The notes beneath the pieces are model-generated. The model saw nothing but the letters and a program-made list of their open reading frames with translations, ran no database searches and was not told where the DNA came from. From Oscillospiraceae bacterium (lineage in GTDB: Bacteria; Bacillota; Clostridia; Oscillospirales; Ruminococcaceae): a DNA stretch of 64,000 nt. Of the stretch, positions 36,089-45,153 are shown in pieces. The stretch spans positions 124,001 to 188,000 of the forward strand of contig JAJQHD010000057.1 in NCBI GenBank assembly GCA_021199855.1, given 5' to 3'. Positions within the stretch are counted from its first letter, which is position 1; the number at the start of each line of letters is the position of its first letter. Made by a program: the position numbers and the translations under genes.

Positions 36089-38434
36089 ATGCCTTATACT
36101 ATCCAGATTTCCAACCGTCCCGCGCAACTTCGCATCCATGATAAAAATCTCTTCTCTCTGGAAATTCCCGACGGCAGAATTCATCCCAACTCAGGCGCAA
36201 TACTTCCTCTTCCAGAAATAGAGGGAGATTTTTCTGCGCTCTCAGAATTCGTTTCCGAAAATCTCGAATACTCGTCAGAGGAAACTGGTTTCAGACTGAG
36301 CTTTAATCTTTCGGACGGCGAGCACATCTACGGCTTGGGCGAGGACAACGATGTTGAATTCGGTGCATTTGACCGCAGAGGTACCATCCGCGACATGGTA
36401 ACCGGTCAGAGAATCAGCCCCAATTCCGTCACCGCCGACTATCCGATTCCGTTTATCCTCAGTAGCCGTGGCTACGGAATCTATCTTGACAACACATCAA
36501 ACCTCACCGTCGACATCGGTTGCACGGTTCCCGACAAGCTGATTATCACAGCACCTGCCGGCGCCTGCAAGCTCTATATTATTTTGGGTGAGAATATCCC
36601 TGAGGTGGTCTGCAAATTCTCCGAGATAACCGGCAGAGCAAAACTTCCGCCACTCTGGGTGCTAGGATATATGCAGAGCAAATGCTCCTTCTGGAACTGG
36701 GAGGAGGTCGACGACGTCATTGCCACTTACAAGCGGCTTGGAATTCCATTCGACTCAATCGTCTTCGACTTCGACTGGGCGCAATATTTCAATAACTACA
36801 AGTGGGCAGAACGCTGGGAAGGGAAGAGCCCTGAGAAGCTAGAAGGCTACCGTGAAGCCGGAATCCACTTTATGGCGTCAAACTCCGGACCGATGTTGAA
36901 AAGCGACAGCGACACCTTCGGGAGTGCACAACAAGCCGGTATTTTAGCATACGACACCGACGGCAACCCCGTAATCTGTGGACACTACAGCGGTCAACTG
37001 ATGGACTTCACAAACCCCGATATCGAAGCCTGGCTTGCTCCTCAGATTAAGCGTATCATGGACGACGGCGTTGAAGCCTGGTGGCTCGACCTGACAGAGC
37101 CTGAGGGCGACGCCGAGAACACCGCCTATCATGCCGGAAGCCGTGCTGAGATTCACAATATATTCAGGAACTCTGTCACCAAAACCTATCACAATATCGC
37201 CAAGTCCCACTCTCCGAACAAGCGGAGCTTTGTCCTGACCCGCACCGGCACGGCAGGCATCCAGAGAGAACCGACAGCCCTCTGGACAGGCGACATCTAT
37301 TCGGAATACGGCACTCTTCGGGCGCACATTCCTGAAGCCTTGAACACCCAGCTCAGTGGCATACCGATGTGGACCTGTGACACCGGCGGCTTCATTTCTC
37401 CTACAAATAATGACGATTGCCCCTATAATCTCTACCATAACGATAAAACCGAGCACGCCGAGCTCTATGAAAGGTGGATGCAATTCAGTTGCTTCACCCC
37501 GATTTTCCGTTCCCACCACGCCGGCGGCGAAGCGGTGCCGTTCAGATACAATAAGCTCACCTTTGATGGCATGAGCCACTACATCAAGCTCCGCTATCGC
37601 CTGATTCCGTATATCTATTCTCTCTACTACGAGAACCACCTCACCGGCACGCCGATTATGCGTCCGCTTTTCTGGCATTACCCAGAGGACGAGAAAGTGT
37701 ACACCATCACCGACGAATATCTCTTTGGTGAGAACATGCTGATAGCTCCCGTAATCGAGCCGCAGAAAAACACCCGCACCGTTTATCTTCCAGAAGGCAG
37801 ATGGTACGACTTCGATTATGATTATGTATACGAGGGCGGCAGGGAATACGAGGTCTATGCCCCGCAGAACCGTATTCCCGTTTTCGTTAAAGCCGGCGGA
37901 ATCATCCCGATGACAGACAATATCATGAATACAATGGAACTTGATTTCGGCAAGCTCGAAGCTGAAGTCTATCCCTGCGGCGAATCTACAGCTAAAATCT
38001 ATGCCGATGACGGCATCACCGAAAACTATCTGACCGGTGAGTACACCGTCACCGAAATCACATGCGAGGAGGCAGTTGACAGCCTCAGAATCAGCCTTAG
38101 CCCGGATAACAACAAGTTCCCGCTTCGTGAGTTTATCGCCCATATCCACATGCCGAAAGCTCCCGCAGATATCCGCCTCAACGGCGACGGCGTAAATTGG
38201 GTGAACCGCTACACTTCTGTTACTCTTAGCAAGAACAGCACCGCCTATTTCGACGAATTCAACCGCATTCTTCATGTAAAGATGTATCTCGAATCGGGTA
38301 ATAACACTCTCGAAATTGCACTCGACCCGAGCAAGAGCTATGCTGATTTCAAACCCTTCTCGGAGGATAATCCCTCTGGCAAACTTCCGCATACCTACGG
38401 CTCGTATGTTTTCACCCCTTCTGAGAAACTTTGA
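36089..38434 (+). CDS. Glycoside hydrolase family 31 (alpha-glucosidase-like)
   Basis: 781 residues, no signal peptide, so cytoplasmic. The N-terminal beta-sandwich (about 1-195, with HIYGLGEDNDVEFGAFDRRG) leads into the barrel. The nucleophile is Asp334 in WWLDLTEPEGD and the acid/base Asp lies in LWTGDIYSEYGTL. Other GH31 blocks: VLGYMQSKCSFWNWEEVDDVI, FDFDWAQYF, MWTCDTGGFIS and FTPIFRSHHAGGEAV. GH31 enzymes release alpha-glucose, alpha-xylose and related sugars; the exact sugar is not decided. The ATG has GGAGG upstream; the frame is open 73 codons further up only because it crosses a repeat and the promoter. Confidence 0.92.
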   Translation: MPYTIQISNRPAQLRIHDKNLFSLEIPDGRIHPNSGAILPLPEIEGDFSALSEFVSENLEYSSEETGFRLSFNLSDGEHIYGLGEDNDVEFGAFDRRGTIRDMVTGQRISPNSVTADYPIPFILSSRGYGIYLDNTSNLTVDIGCTVPDKLIITAPAGACKLYIILGENIPEVVCKFSEITGRAKLPPLWVLGYMQSKCSFWNWEEVDDVIATYKRLGIPFDSIVFDFDWAQYFNNYKWAERWEGKSPEKLEGYREAGIHFMASNSGPMLKSDSDTFGSAQQAGILAYDTDGNPVICGHYSGQLMDFTNPDIEAWLAPQIKRIMDDGVEAWWLDLTEPEGDAENTAYHAGSRAEIHNIFRNSVTKTYHNIAKSHSPNKRSFVLTRTGTAGIQREPTALWTGDIYSEYGTLRAHIPEALNTQLSGIPMWTCDTGGFISPTNNDDCPYNLYHNDKTEHAELYERWMQFSCFTPIFRSHHAGGEAVPFRYNKLTFDGMSHYIKLRYRLIPYIYSLYYENHLTGTPIMRPLFWHYPEDEKVYTITDEYLFGENMLIAPVIEPQKNTRTVYLPEGRWYDFDYDYVYEGGREYEVYAPQNRIPVFVKAGGIIPMTDNIMNTMELDFGKLEAEVYPCGESTAKIYADDGITENYLTGEYTVTEITCEEAVDSLRISLSPDNNKFPLREFIAHIHMPKAPADIRLNGDGVNWVNRYTSVTLSKNSTAYFDEFNRILHVKMYLESGNNTLEIALDPSKSYADFKPFSEDNPSGKLPHTYGSYVFTPSEKL

Positions 38435-38455
38435 CATAAATTTTACTTTTCGCTC

Positions 38456-38511
38456 TTGAAATCCCGCCCAAGATATGGTATACTGTTAGCGACAACAAAC
38501 TATAGGTTTGT
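38456..38511 (+). promoter_or_regulatory. Promoter and possible operator of the SDR gene
   Basis: TTGAAA (38456-38461), 17-base spacer, TATACT (38479-38484). A perfect inverted repeat ACAAAC-TATAG-GTTTGT (38495-38511) lies just after the start of transcription and could be a repressor site. Confidence 0.72.
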
Positions 38512-38544
38512 CAAAAGAAATATATCTCAAAGGAGACATGAGAA

Positions 38545-39318
38545 ATGAAAAATTATTTTGACCTCACCGGCAACGTAGCTGTCGTTACCGGTTGCTCTAC
38601 CGGACTCGGTGTCCAGATGGCAAAGGCTCTTGCCAATCAGGGATGCAAGATTGTCGCCCTGGCACGTCGTCAGAATCTTATCGACGAGGTTGCCGCTGAA
38701 ATCACCAAGGATTACGGCGTAGAGACCCTCGCAGTCGCTTGCGACATCACCTCCACTGAGCAGGTTCAGGCTGCTGTAAAGGCGGCAATGGACAAGTTCG
38801 GACGCATCGACATCCTTATCAACAACGCAGGTACCGGCGGAGTTGCTCCCGCTGAGGACATCACTGACGAAGTTCTCCTGAACGAAATCAACATCGACCT
38901 CGTCGGAACCTTCAAGATGGCTCGTGAAGTTGCCAAGAACGCTATGATTCCTGCTGGATATGGCAGAATCATCAACATCGCTTCCATGTACGGTCTCGTA
39001 GGAAACAAGATTGCTCCTGCTTCTCCCTATCATGCGGCTAAGGGCGGCGTTGTAAACCTTACAAGAGCTCTCGCTTGCGAGTGGGGCGACAAGGGCATCA
39101 CCGTCAACACCATCTGCCCCGGCTACTTCGAGACTCCTCTTACCAAGGAGACCCTTCAGAGCGAATTCTTCCAGAACTATGCTCACACAATGATTCCTGA
39201 AGCACGTTACGGCAAGGAAGGCGAACTTGACACTGCCGCAATCTTCTTCGCATCTCCCGCTTCCACCTATGTCAACGGTGCAGTTCTTCCCGTTGATGGC
39301 GGCTACACCTCTCTCTAA
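38545..39318 (+). CDS. SDR-family oxidoreductase, gluconate 5-dehydrogenase-like
   Basis: 257 residues. Classical short-chain dehydrogenase: NAD(P) loop TGCSTGLG at 15-22, LINNAGTGG, catalytic Ser in IINIASMYG, catalytic YHAAK, and ending in FFASPASTYVNGAVLPVDGGY. The closest types are gluconate 5-dehydrogenase and 2-deoxy-D-gluconate 3-dehydrogenase, which act on sugar acids; this fits the uronate and polysaccharide theme of the window but specificity is inferred. Ribosome site AAAGGAG. It is transcribed alone and highly biased toward common codons, which hints at strong expression. Confidence 0.88.
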   Translation: MKNYFDLTGNVAVVTGCSTGLGVQMAKALANQGCKIVALARRQNLIDEVAAEITKDYGVETLAVACDITSTEQVQAAVKAAMDKFGRIDILINNAGTGGVAPAEDITDEVLLNEINIDLVGTFKMAREVAKNAMIPAGYGRIINIASMYGLVGNKIAPASPYHAAKGGVVNLTRALACEWGDKGITVNTICPGYFETPLTKETLQSEFFQNYAHTMIPEARYGKEGELDTAAIFFASPASTYVNGAVLPVDGGYTSL

Positions 39319-39333
39319 TAGCAACCCCAAATT

Positions 39334-39360
39334 GGCTCCCCACAACAGGGGAGCCTTTTT
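39334..39360 (+). terminator. Terminator of the SDR gene, repeat-derived
   Basis: GGCTCCCC-ACAACA-GGGGAGCC followed by TTTTT. The stem is the same as the first hairpin of repeat family A, so the repeat's left end appears able to act as a terminator. Confidence 0.85.
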
Positions 39361-39367
39361 ACATTCT

Positions 39368-39438
39368 GTAGGGGCGGATATCATCCGCCCGTTGTGTCGC
39401 AGATGTCTCGGTAGCGGGCGGATAATATCCGCCCCTAC
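39368..39438. repeat. Inverted-repeat element, family B
   Basis: A 71-base element with perfect 14-base terminal inverted repeats GTAGGGGCGGATAT (39368-39381) and ATATCCGCCCCTAC (39425-39438), and a second inner pair CCGCCCG / CGGGCGG. A decayed half-copy lies at 53189-53214. It has the form of a very small MITE or REP element; no coding capacity. The gene-free interval 39319-39568 holds this element, a terminator and a promoter. Confidence 0.78.
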
Positions 39439-39477
39439 TTTTTTACACAAAAATTTTCTAAATATCTCGAAAACCTA

Positions 39478-39507
39478 TTGACAAACCACAACATTTTATG
39501 TTATAAT
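39478..39507 (+). promoter_or_regulatory. Promoter of the GLUG surface protein gene
   Basis: TTGACA (39478-39483), 18-base spacer, TATAAT (39502-39507); an AAAGGAGG ribosome site follows at 39553-39560. Confidence 0.82.
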
Positions 39508-39568
39508 TAGATGAGGAAATTAAAATAAGTACTCACTTACTTTTTCAATATCAAAGGAGGAAACCCCA

Positions 39569-41377
39569 ATGACAAAAAAGATTTTAGTAATACTTCTGAC
39601 CCTATGCTTGGCAATAGTAGCGATGACTGTATCGCCTTTCGCCACTGCCAGCATCACGCCGGACACAACCTGGTATAACACTACAGACACAACCTTCACC
39701 CTCTACGACGCCGCCGACCTTGCGGGGCTTGCAAGTTTGGTCAATGCTGGAAATGATTTCAGCGGCAAGACGATTGTATTGGGAAATTCTATCGACCTGA
39801 ACAACGAAGTATGGACGCCTATCGGGACATATTATTATCCGTTTAGCGGAACATTTGACGGAAGCGGCTATACAGTTTCGGGACTGTACATCAATAACTC
39901 TTCAGCCGGTCAACAGGCGTTGTTTGGGTATAACGGTGGCACAGTAAAGAATGTTACCGTCAGCGGAAATGTGACCGGATACGTAAGCGTTGCTGGCGTG
40001 GTCGGTTATAATGACAGTGGTACTGTAACAAATTGCATCAACAATGTTGTGGTTAGTGCTTACAGCTTTGTAGGTGGCGTGGTGGGCACTAACAACGACA
40101 ACGGCACTGTAACAAACTGTTATAATAACGGTTCAATCAGTGGCAACGGCAATGTGGGCGGCGTGGTTGGTGTGAACTACGGCACTATGACAAACTGCTG
40201 CAACAACGGTTCGATTACAAATAGTGCAACCGGATATGATTTCGTCGGCGGCGTGGTCGGTTACAACTCCAGCAGTGTGACAAACTGCTACAACAGCGGT
40301 GCAGTCAGCGGCTACCGCTGTGTCGGCGGCGTGGTCGGTTACAACACCAGCACTGTGAAGAACTGCTACAACAGCGGCGCAGTCAGCTGCACTTCACAGA
40401 CGGCAGGCGGTGTGGTCGGTAGTAACAGCAGTGGCTCCGTGAATAACTGCTACTATCTGAGTACTACAGCGAGCGCGGCTTATAGAACAAACGACGGCAC
40501 ACTCACGAATGTTGAAAGCAAGACATCCACTCAGTTTGCTTCCGGCGAGGTGACGTGGTTGCTCACCGGCGGTGTGACGGACGGCACACAGGCGTGGTAT
40601 CAGGCACTAGGCACGGATAGCTATCCAGTTTTGGACAGCACGTACGGGACGGTGTATTATGGCACTAATTGCAAGGGAACTAGCGCATATAGTAATACGA
40701 ATCTGTCAACTTCGGGCGGTCATATTTATACCAGCACGGTCACAACAGAGGCAACTTGCGGTGCAACTGGTCTGATGACTTACACATGCTCAGTATGTGG
40801 CGAGAGTTATACTGAGACCATTGCTGCAACTGGTAATCACATCGTCGTCACCGACGAGGCTGTAGCAGCTACTTGCACCTCAACCGGTCTTACAGAGGGA
40901 AGTCACTGCTCGGTTTGCAATGCTGTCATTGTGGCGCAGGAGGAAGTGGCGGCTTTGGGACATGATTATGAGATAAGCTACTTCACCTGGGCAGATGGGT
41001 ACAAGTCTGCGACTGCAACGCTTAAATGCATAAATTGTAGCGATGAGCAGACAGTCAATGCAACCGTGACAGTTGAGAATTATTACGGCATGTATGTGTA
41101 TGTCGCAACGGCAAGATATGGTGCGAACGGCGGGACTTATAGCTCCGTCAAGACTGTAGGAACGGTCGACATGAGCGGGTCGGAGACAAATTCCACCGAA
41201 GAAGTCGTCACTGAAGAAGTCGAGACCGAAGAGCCGGTTGAGGGCACGGATACTGAAACCGAAGCGGATGAGGAAGCAGAAGCTGAAACTAATCCGACAA
41301 CCGGAATTGTGATAGCATTGCTGCCGATGGCGGTGGCATTGGCTGGAGCCGTTGCAGGGAAAAAGCGACTTGGCTGA
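39569..41377 (+). CDS. Cell-wall-anchored GLUG-repeat surface protein
   Basis: 602 residues. Signal peptide (1-27). About residues 45-300 carry GLUG-type repeats, such as VGGVVGYNSSSVTNCYNSGAVSG, which build a beta-helix and occur in secreted adhesins and proteases. About 385-455: two Cys-pair spacer motifs (CSVCGESYTETIA, CSVCNAVI). About 460-530: a domain shared with the GH53 protein. Then a Glu-rich stalk with EPVEGTDTE and the tail NPTTG, hydrophobic helix, KKRLG. It is probably anchored to the wall by a sortase encoded elsewhere. The role is likely adhesion or substrate capture; no catalytic domain is seen. Confidence 0.86.
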   Translation: MTKKILVILLTLCLAIVAMTVSPFATASITPDTTWYNTTDTTFTLYDAADLAGLASLVNAGNDFSGKTIVLGNSIDLNNEVWTPIGTYYYPFSGTFDGSGYTVSGLYINNSSAGQQALFGYNGGTVKNVTVSGNVTGYVSVAGVVGYNDSGTVTNCINNVVVSAYSFVGGVVGTNNDNGTVTNCYNNGSISGNGNVGGVVGVNYGTMTNCCNNGSITNSATGYDFVGGVVGYNSSSVTNCYNSGAVSGYRCVGGVVGYNTSTVKNCYNSGAVSCTSQTAGGVVGSNSSGSVNNCYYLSTTASAAYRTNDGTLTNVESKTSTQFASGEVTWLLTGGVTDGTQAWYQALGTDSYPVLDSTYGTVYYGTNCKGTSAYSNTNLSTSGGHIYTSTVTTEATCGATGLMTYTCSVCGESYTETIAATGNHIVVTDEAVAATCTSTGLTEGSHCSVCNAVIVAQEEVAALGHDYEISYFTWADGYKSATATLKCINCSDEQTVNATVTVENYYGMYVYVATARYGANGGTYSSVKTVGTVDMSGSETNSTEEVVTEEVETEEPVEGTDTETEADEEAEAETNPTTGIVIALLPMAVALAGAVAGKKRLG

Positions 41378-41458
41378 CGCCAAGTCGGTGCCTCCCGCTG
41401 GTCGGCGCACCTCTCAGTCTCGCCTGCGGCGAGCCAGCTCCCCTAAATTAGGGGAGCC
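41366..41458 (-). repeat. Dispersed intergenic repeat, family A (copy 4, inverted)
   Basis: Read on the minus strand: GGCTCCCCTAATTTAGGGGAGC, TGGCTCGCCGCAGGCGAG, ACTGAGAGGTGCGCC and a tail hairpin. Its outer end overlaps the last codons of the GLUG protein gene, so the insertion reaches the coding end. Confidence 0.8.
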
Positions 41459-41475
41459 TTTTTTCGAGCACCACT

Positions 41476-41597
41476 GGCTCCCCTTATCAAGGGTGAGCGC
41501 AGAAGTTCGCAAGCGAACTTCGGGAGATTTGCTTCGCAAACTCCGACTGAGAGGTGCCGCGACCGCAGGGAGCGGCGTCGCCGCAGACGACAAGCAG
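41476..41597 (+). repeat. Dispersed intergenic repeat, family A (copy 5, long form)
   Basis: GGCTCCCCTTATCAAGGGTGAGC, the inner module GAAGTTCGC-AAGC-GAACTTC and GAGATTTGCTTCGCAAACTC, then CGACTGAGAGGTGCCGC and a GCGGCGTCGCCGC tail. It stands head to head with copy 4, 17 bases away. Confidence 0.8.
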
Positions 41598-41807
41598 TTG
41601 GTGCGAAATTTGAAATTCCTGTGAAGATATGAACATAAGAACAAAAAGTATTCATATTAATTTCTCATGAATGTCAACAGTTTTCGCCTTAGCGTCAATT
41701 TTCCGTCAACAGATTAAAGTAAACTGTATATCATACGAGAATAAATGGGTGCATGTGTGCATGTGAATACATGTGTGCTCATTCCAAAGTATATTGGAGG
41801 TTAATGT
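41598..41807 (+). other. Upstream region of the Gld-like ABC operon with short repeats
   Basis: No gene. Three GTCAAC/GTCAAT units lie at about 41674, 41694 and 41706, and the string GCATGTGTGCATGTG followed by ACATGTGTGC lies at 41749-41778. These may bind a regulator. I see no clear -35/-10 pair. The ribosome site GGAGG is 8 bases before the operon's ATG at 41808. Confidence 0.4.
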
Positions 41808-42848
41808 ATGATAACGGTTGAACATCTGACAAAGTGTTACGGGAACTTTACAGCCGTGGACGATCTTTCGTTTGAGATAGACGAAGGACACGTCTACGGC
41901 TTTTTGGGTCCCAACGGTGCCGGAAAGACCACGACGATGAACATCATGACAGGCTGTCTCTCGGCAACTGCCGGAACAGTTCTGATTGACGGTCACGACA
42001 TCTTCGACGAGCCGAACGAGGCAAAAAAGCTCATTGGCTATCTTCCCGAACAGCCACCGCTGTATTTAAGCGAAACGCCGGAGGAATATTTAAGATTTGT
42101 CGGCGAGGCAAAGGGCATCAAGGGCACAGAGCTGAAGCGTCAGGTCGAGGAGGTAATGGAGCAGACGAAGATTACCGAAATGCGAAATCGCCGGATTTCT
42201 GCTCTCTCAAAGGGCTATAAACAGCGTGTCGGAATCGCACAGGCGCTCTTAGGCGACCCGAAGGTAATAATCCTTGATGAGCCGACAGTAGGTCTCGACC
42301 CGATACAGATTATCGAGATAAGAGACCTTATAAAAGAGCTCGGACAGCACCGCACTGTTATTTTCAGCTCACATATTCTTTCCGAGGTTCAGACAATCTG
42401 CGACGAGATAATGATTATCTCCCACGGAAAACTTGTAGCCTTCGGCGAGCCTGAGAAGCTCATGCACGACCTTCTCACTCCTAACGAGATTACTATTACG
42501 GCAGAAGCCGGGAAAGAGAAAGTCGGGGAGATTCTTTCGGAACTTTCCGGCATCACCGAGACAGTATATCCTGAGCATCAGGAAAGCGAGAGTTATACAA
42601 CCGTCCGTATAAAGACCGACATGAAGGAAATCTACGACATGTCGAGACAACTCTTCAAGGCATTCGCAGATGCAGACATAGTTCTTCTTGAAATGGCTTT
42701 GAAGCAGGTAAATCTTGAAGATGTATTTATCGAGCTTACAGAAGATGTCACTCCTGCGGACACTGTTTCTGAAAACGCCGAAGCGACAGAGGAAGCAGAG
42801 CCGGAAGCTCCCGAAACAACAGAAGAAAGCGAAGGTGACGAGTCATGA
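41808..42848 (+). CDS. ABC transporter ATPase, GldA/ABC-2 type
   Basis: 346 residues. ATPase domain (about 1-225): Walker A GPNGAGKTTT, signature LSKGYKQRVGIAQ, Walker B VIILDEPTVGLDP, and switch SSHIL. It is followed by a DUF4162-like region (about 225-310) and a Glu/Ala-rich acidic tail (about 315-346) that is not typical. The pattern LSKGYKQR instead of LSGGQ is usual for this subgroup. It overlaps the permease gene by 4 bases. Together with the next three genes it makes a Gld-like export complex of unknown substrate. Confidence 0.9.
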   Translation: MITVEHLTKCYGNFTAVDDLSFEIDEGHVYGFLGPNGAGKTTTMNIMTGCLSATAGTVLIDGHDIFDEPNEAKKLIGYLPEQPPLYLSETPEEYLRFVGEAKGIKGTELKRQVEEVMEQTKITEMRNRRISALSKGYKQRVGIAQALLGDPKVIILDEPTVGLDPIQIIEIRDLIKELGQHRTVIFSSHILSEVQTICDEIMIISHGKLVAFGEPEKLMHDLLTPNEITITAEAGKEKVGEILSELSGITETVYPEHQESESYTTVRIKTDMKEIYDMSRQLFKAFADADIVLLEMALKQVNLEDVFIELTEDVTPADTVSENAEATEEAEPEAPETTEESEGDES

Positions 42849-43708
42849 TTGCAGTATTGAAGCATGAGCTGAAAAGCTATTTCCATTCGCTGACTGCCTA
42901 TTTCTTCGGGGCATTCCTGCTGATTATAACCGGCGTCGGCGCAATGATATATAATATCAACCAGACGATAGCGAACTTCGAGTATGTTCTATATTATGGC
43001 TGTCTGATTCTGATTATTATCGTCCCGATTCTCACGATGAGGGTCGTCGCAGAGGAAAAGCGCCAGAAGACCGACCAGCTTCTCTATGCGCTCCCGATTT
43101 CAACCACCCAGGTCGTAGTAGGGAAGTACTTGGCACTTCTTACGATATTCTTAATCCCGCTTTGCATTGTGAGCATTTATCCGCTTATCTTTGCCCAGTT
43201 CGGCGACGTCTATCTCCCGACATCATATGGCTCGATATTCGCTTTCTTTGTAATGGGTGCGGCACTCATCGCAATTGGCGTCTTCATCTCGTCACTGACT
43301 GAAAATCAGGGCATAGCCGCAGGAATCAGCCTTGCTGTAATCCTCTTCAACTATTTCAGTGTTACCATTTCTGAGTACGTCTCCGCAACTGCCTTTGGAA
43401 GCACAATCACACTCGCCGTCATAGCAGTGCTCTTTGCCTTCCTGATTCGGTACTTAACGAAGAACGACAACGTCGCCTATACCATCGGACTTGCACTCGT
43501 TGCAATCATCATGATGCTCTTCATCATCGACAGCTCGATGTTCGAGGGCTTGGTTCCTGACATCATGGCTCAGCTTTCACTGTTTGAGAGATTCTACGTC
43601 TTCATCGACGGCATCTTCGACGTAACCGCCATCATCTATTATCTCACGGTGATTGTCTTCTTCCTGTTCCTGACGGTGCAGTCGCTTGAAAAGAGGAGGT
43701 ATAACTGA
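42845..43708 (+). CDS. ABC-2 type permease, GldF-like
   Basis: 287 residues with six membrane helices (about 18-38, 57-77, 100-125, 135-157, 165-205, 260-282). The block YFHSLTAYFFGAFLLIITG followed by TMRVVAEEKRQKTDQLLYALPISTTQVVVGKYLA is typical of GldF-like permeases. Start overlaps the ATPase gene and stop overlaps the GldG-like gene, so all are made together. Confidence 0.88.
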   Translation: MIAVLKHELKSYFHSLTAYFFGAFLLIITGVGAMIYNINQTIANFEYVLYYGCLILIIIVPILTMRVVAEEKRQKTDQLLYALPISTTQVVVGKYLALLTIFLIPLCIVSIYPLIFAQFGDVYLPTSYGSIFAFFVMGAALIAIGVFISSLTENQGIAAGISLAVILFNYFSVTISEYVSATAFGSTITLAVIAVLFAFLIRYLTKNDNVAYTIGLALVAIIMMLFIIDSSMFEGLVPDIMAQLSLFERFYVFIDGIFDVTAIIYYLTVIVFFLFLTVQSLEKRRYN

Positions 43709-45153
43709 TGGGAAAGAATAGTGAAACCAAGAACTCCCGAAACACCCTTAACCGCCTTGCGTTCCAGGGTGGAAGCTACTCGCTTATAATCACGGCGGTG
43801 GTTCTTGCGGTTCTGATAGTAGTAAACGTGCTGGCGTCGACGCTCCCGTCCACATGGACACAGCTTGATATCAGCTCGGCACAGCTTTATTCTGTCACGA
43901 GCAACACAAAGGTAGTGCTCAATAACCTTGAAGACGACGTTACTATCTACTGGATAGTCCAGTCGGGCGAGGAGAATACAATACTCGAGAACCTGTTGGC
44001 AAAGTATGAGAGCCTTTCCGACCACATATCCGTCGTCAAGAGAAACCCCGATGTCTACCCGACATTTGCAGAGCAATACACCGATGAAACCGTCTCGAAC
44101 AACAGCCTTGTAGTCGAGTGCGGCGACAGATACCGCTATATTCCTTGGTCGGATATCTATCAGCAGGAATACAGCGTGTATAGCGGCACGCTCTCAGTTA
44201 CAAGCTCGTTCGACGGCGAAGGCTCGATAACATCCGCCATCGACTATGTCGTAACCGAAGATTTACCCAAGATGTATATCTTAGAAGGTCACGGCGAGCT
44301 TGATTTGCCGGATACATTCGCCGAGCAGGTCGAGAAGTCGAACATCGAAACCGAATCTCTTTCACTTCTCACGGTCGACGAAGTCCCCGAGGATTGCGAT
44401 GTAATCCTCATCTACGAGCCTCAGAGCGACATCTCCGAGGACGAAGCCACAATGCTGACAGAATGGGTCTATAACGGCGGCAAGCTGATGGTAATCGCAG
44501 GACCGCTTTCCGACGTTACATTCACTAACCTCAACAGCCTTCTCGAATACTACGGCGTAACCGTCGAAGAGGGCGTAGTGGTTGAAGCGGACAGAAACAA
44601 CTATGCTTACTATCCGTACTTGCTTCTTCCGAATATCGAGAGCACCGACATCACGGATGCCCTTATTGACGAGAACTACTACGCAGTTCTTTGCATTTCA
44701 TCGGGACTCACAATCTCAGATTCCAACGAAAACGGCACCGTGACCTCGCTTCTGACGACCTCCGACACATCGTTCAGTAAGATTGCCGGCTATGCGCTCG
44801 ACACATATGAAGAGGAAGAGGGAGACATCGACAGACCGTTCTCGGTAGCGGTTTCAATCGAGAGCAACGAAGGCGGACGGATGGTCTGGATATCTGCGGC
44901 AGCATTCCTGGATGAATACTATAACTCCTACTCCTCCGGCGCAAACGTCGACCTAGCAATCAATGCCATTTCCGACATGATAGGCGAGCGTGAAGCACTT
45001 GCAATCAGCAGTCGAAGTTTGGATTACAGCTACCTCACAATCTCGGAATCCAACGCCTCACGCCTTAAAATCCTCATGATAGGCATCATTCCGATAATCT
45101 ACATCGGAATCGGCGTTATCGTGCTTGTGAGAAGAAGGAGGTCGCAGAAATGA
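43708..45153 (+). CDS. GldG-like ABC transporter auxiliary protein
   Basis: 481 residues. An N-terminal membrane helix (about 25-47), a large outer-side domain (about 55-445) with the GldG/ABC_transp_aux pattern (LYSVTSNTKVVLNNLEDDVTIYWIVQSGEE, KMYILEGHGELDLPD, LTEWVYNGGKLMVIAGP), and a C-terminal membrane helix followed by RRRRSQK. In flavobacteria GldG belongs to a gliding-linked ABC complex; in Clostridia the same gene set has no known link to gliding. It overlaps the next gene by 4 bases. Confidence 0.86.
   Translation: MGKNSETKNSRNTLNRLAFQGGSYSLIITAVVLAVLIVVNVLASTLPSTWTQLDISSAQLYSVTSNTKVVLNNLEDDVTIYWIVQSGEENTILENLLAKYESLSDHISVVKRNPDVYPTFAEQYTDETVSNNSLVVECGDRYRYIPWSDIYQQEYSVYSGTLSVTSSFDGEGSITSAIDYVVTEDLPKMYILEGHGELDLPDTFAEQVEKSNIETESLSLLTVDEVPEDCDVILIYEPQSDISEDEATMLTEWVYNGGKLMVIAGPLSDVTFTNLNSLLEYYGVTVEEGVVVEADRNNYAYYPYLLLPNIESTDITDALIDENYYAVLCISSGLTISDSNENGTVTSLLTTSDTSFSKIAGYALDTYEEEEGDIDRPFSVAVSIESNEGGRMVWISAAAFLDEYYNSYSSGANVDLAINAISDMIGEREALAISSRSLDYSYLTISESNASRLKILMIGIIPIIYIGIGVIVLVRRRRSQK

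Noticed and set aside
36944..38437. A 497-codon open frame on the minus strand opposite the GH31 gene
   Set aside because: It mirrors the GH31 gene, has no ribosome site, and its sequence has no domain pattern; the GH31 catalytic motifs on the plus strand are clear.
38527..39450. A 307-codon minus-strand frame opposite the SDR gene
   Set aside because: Shadow of a highly codon-biased gene; it also runs across two intergenic repeats.
40060..40450. Repeated units that might be a CRISPR array
   Set aside because: They are imperfect in-frame repeats encoding GLUG motifs, with no constant-length spacers.
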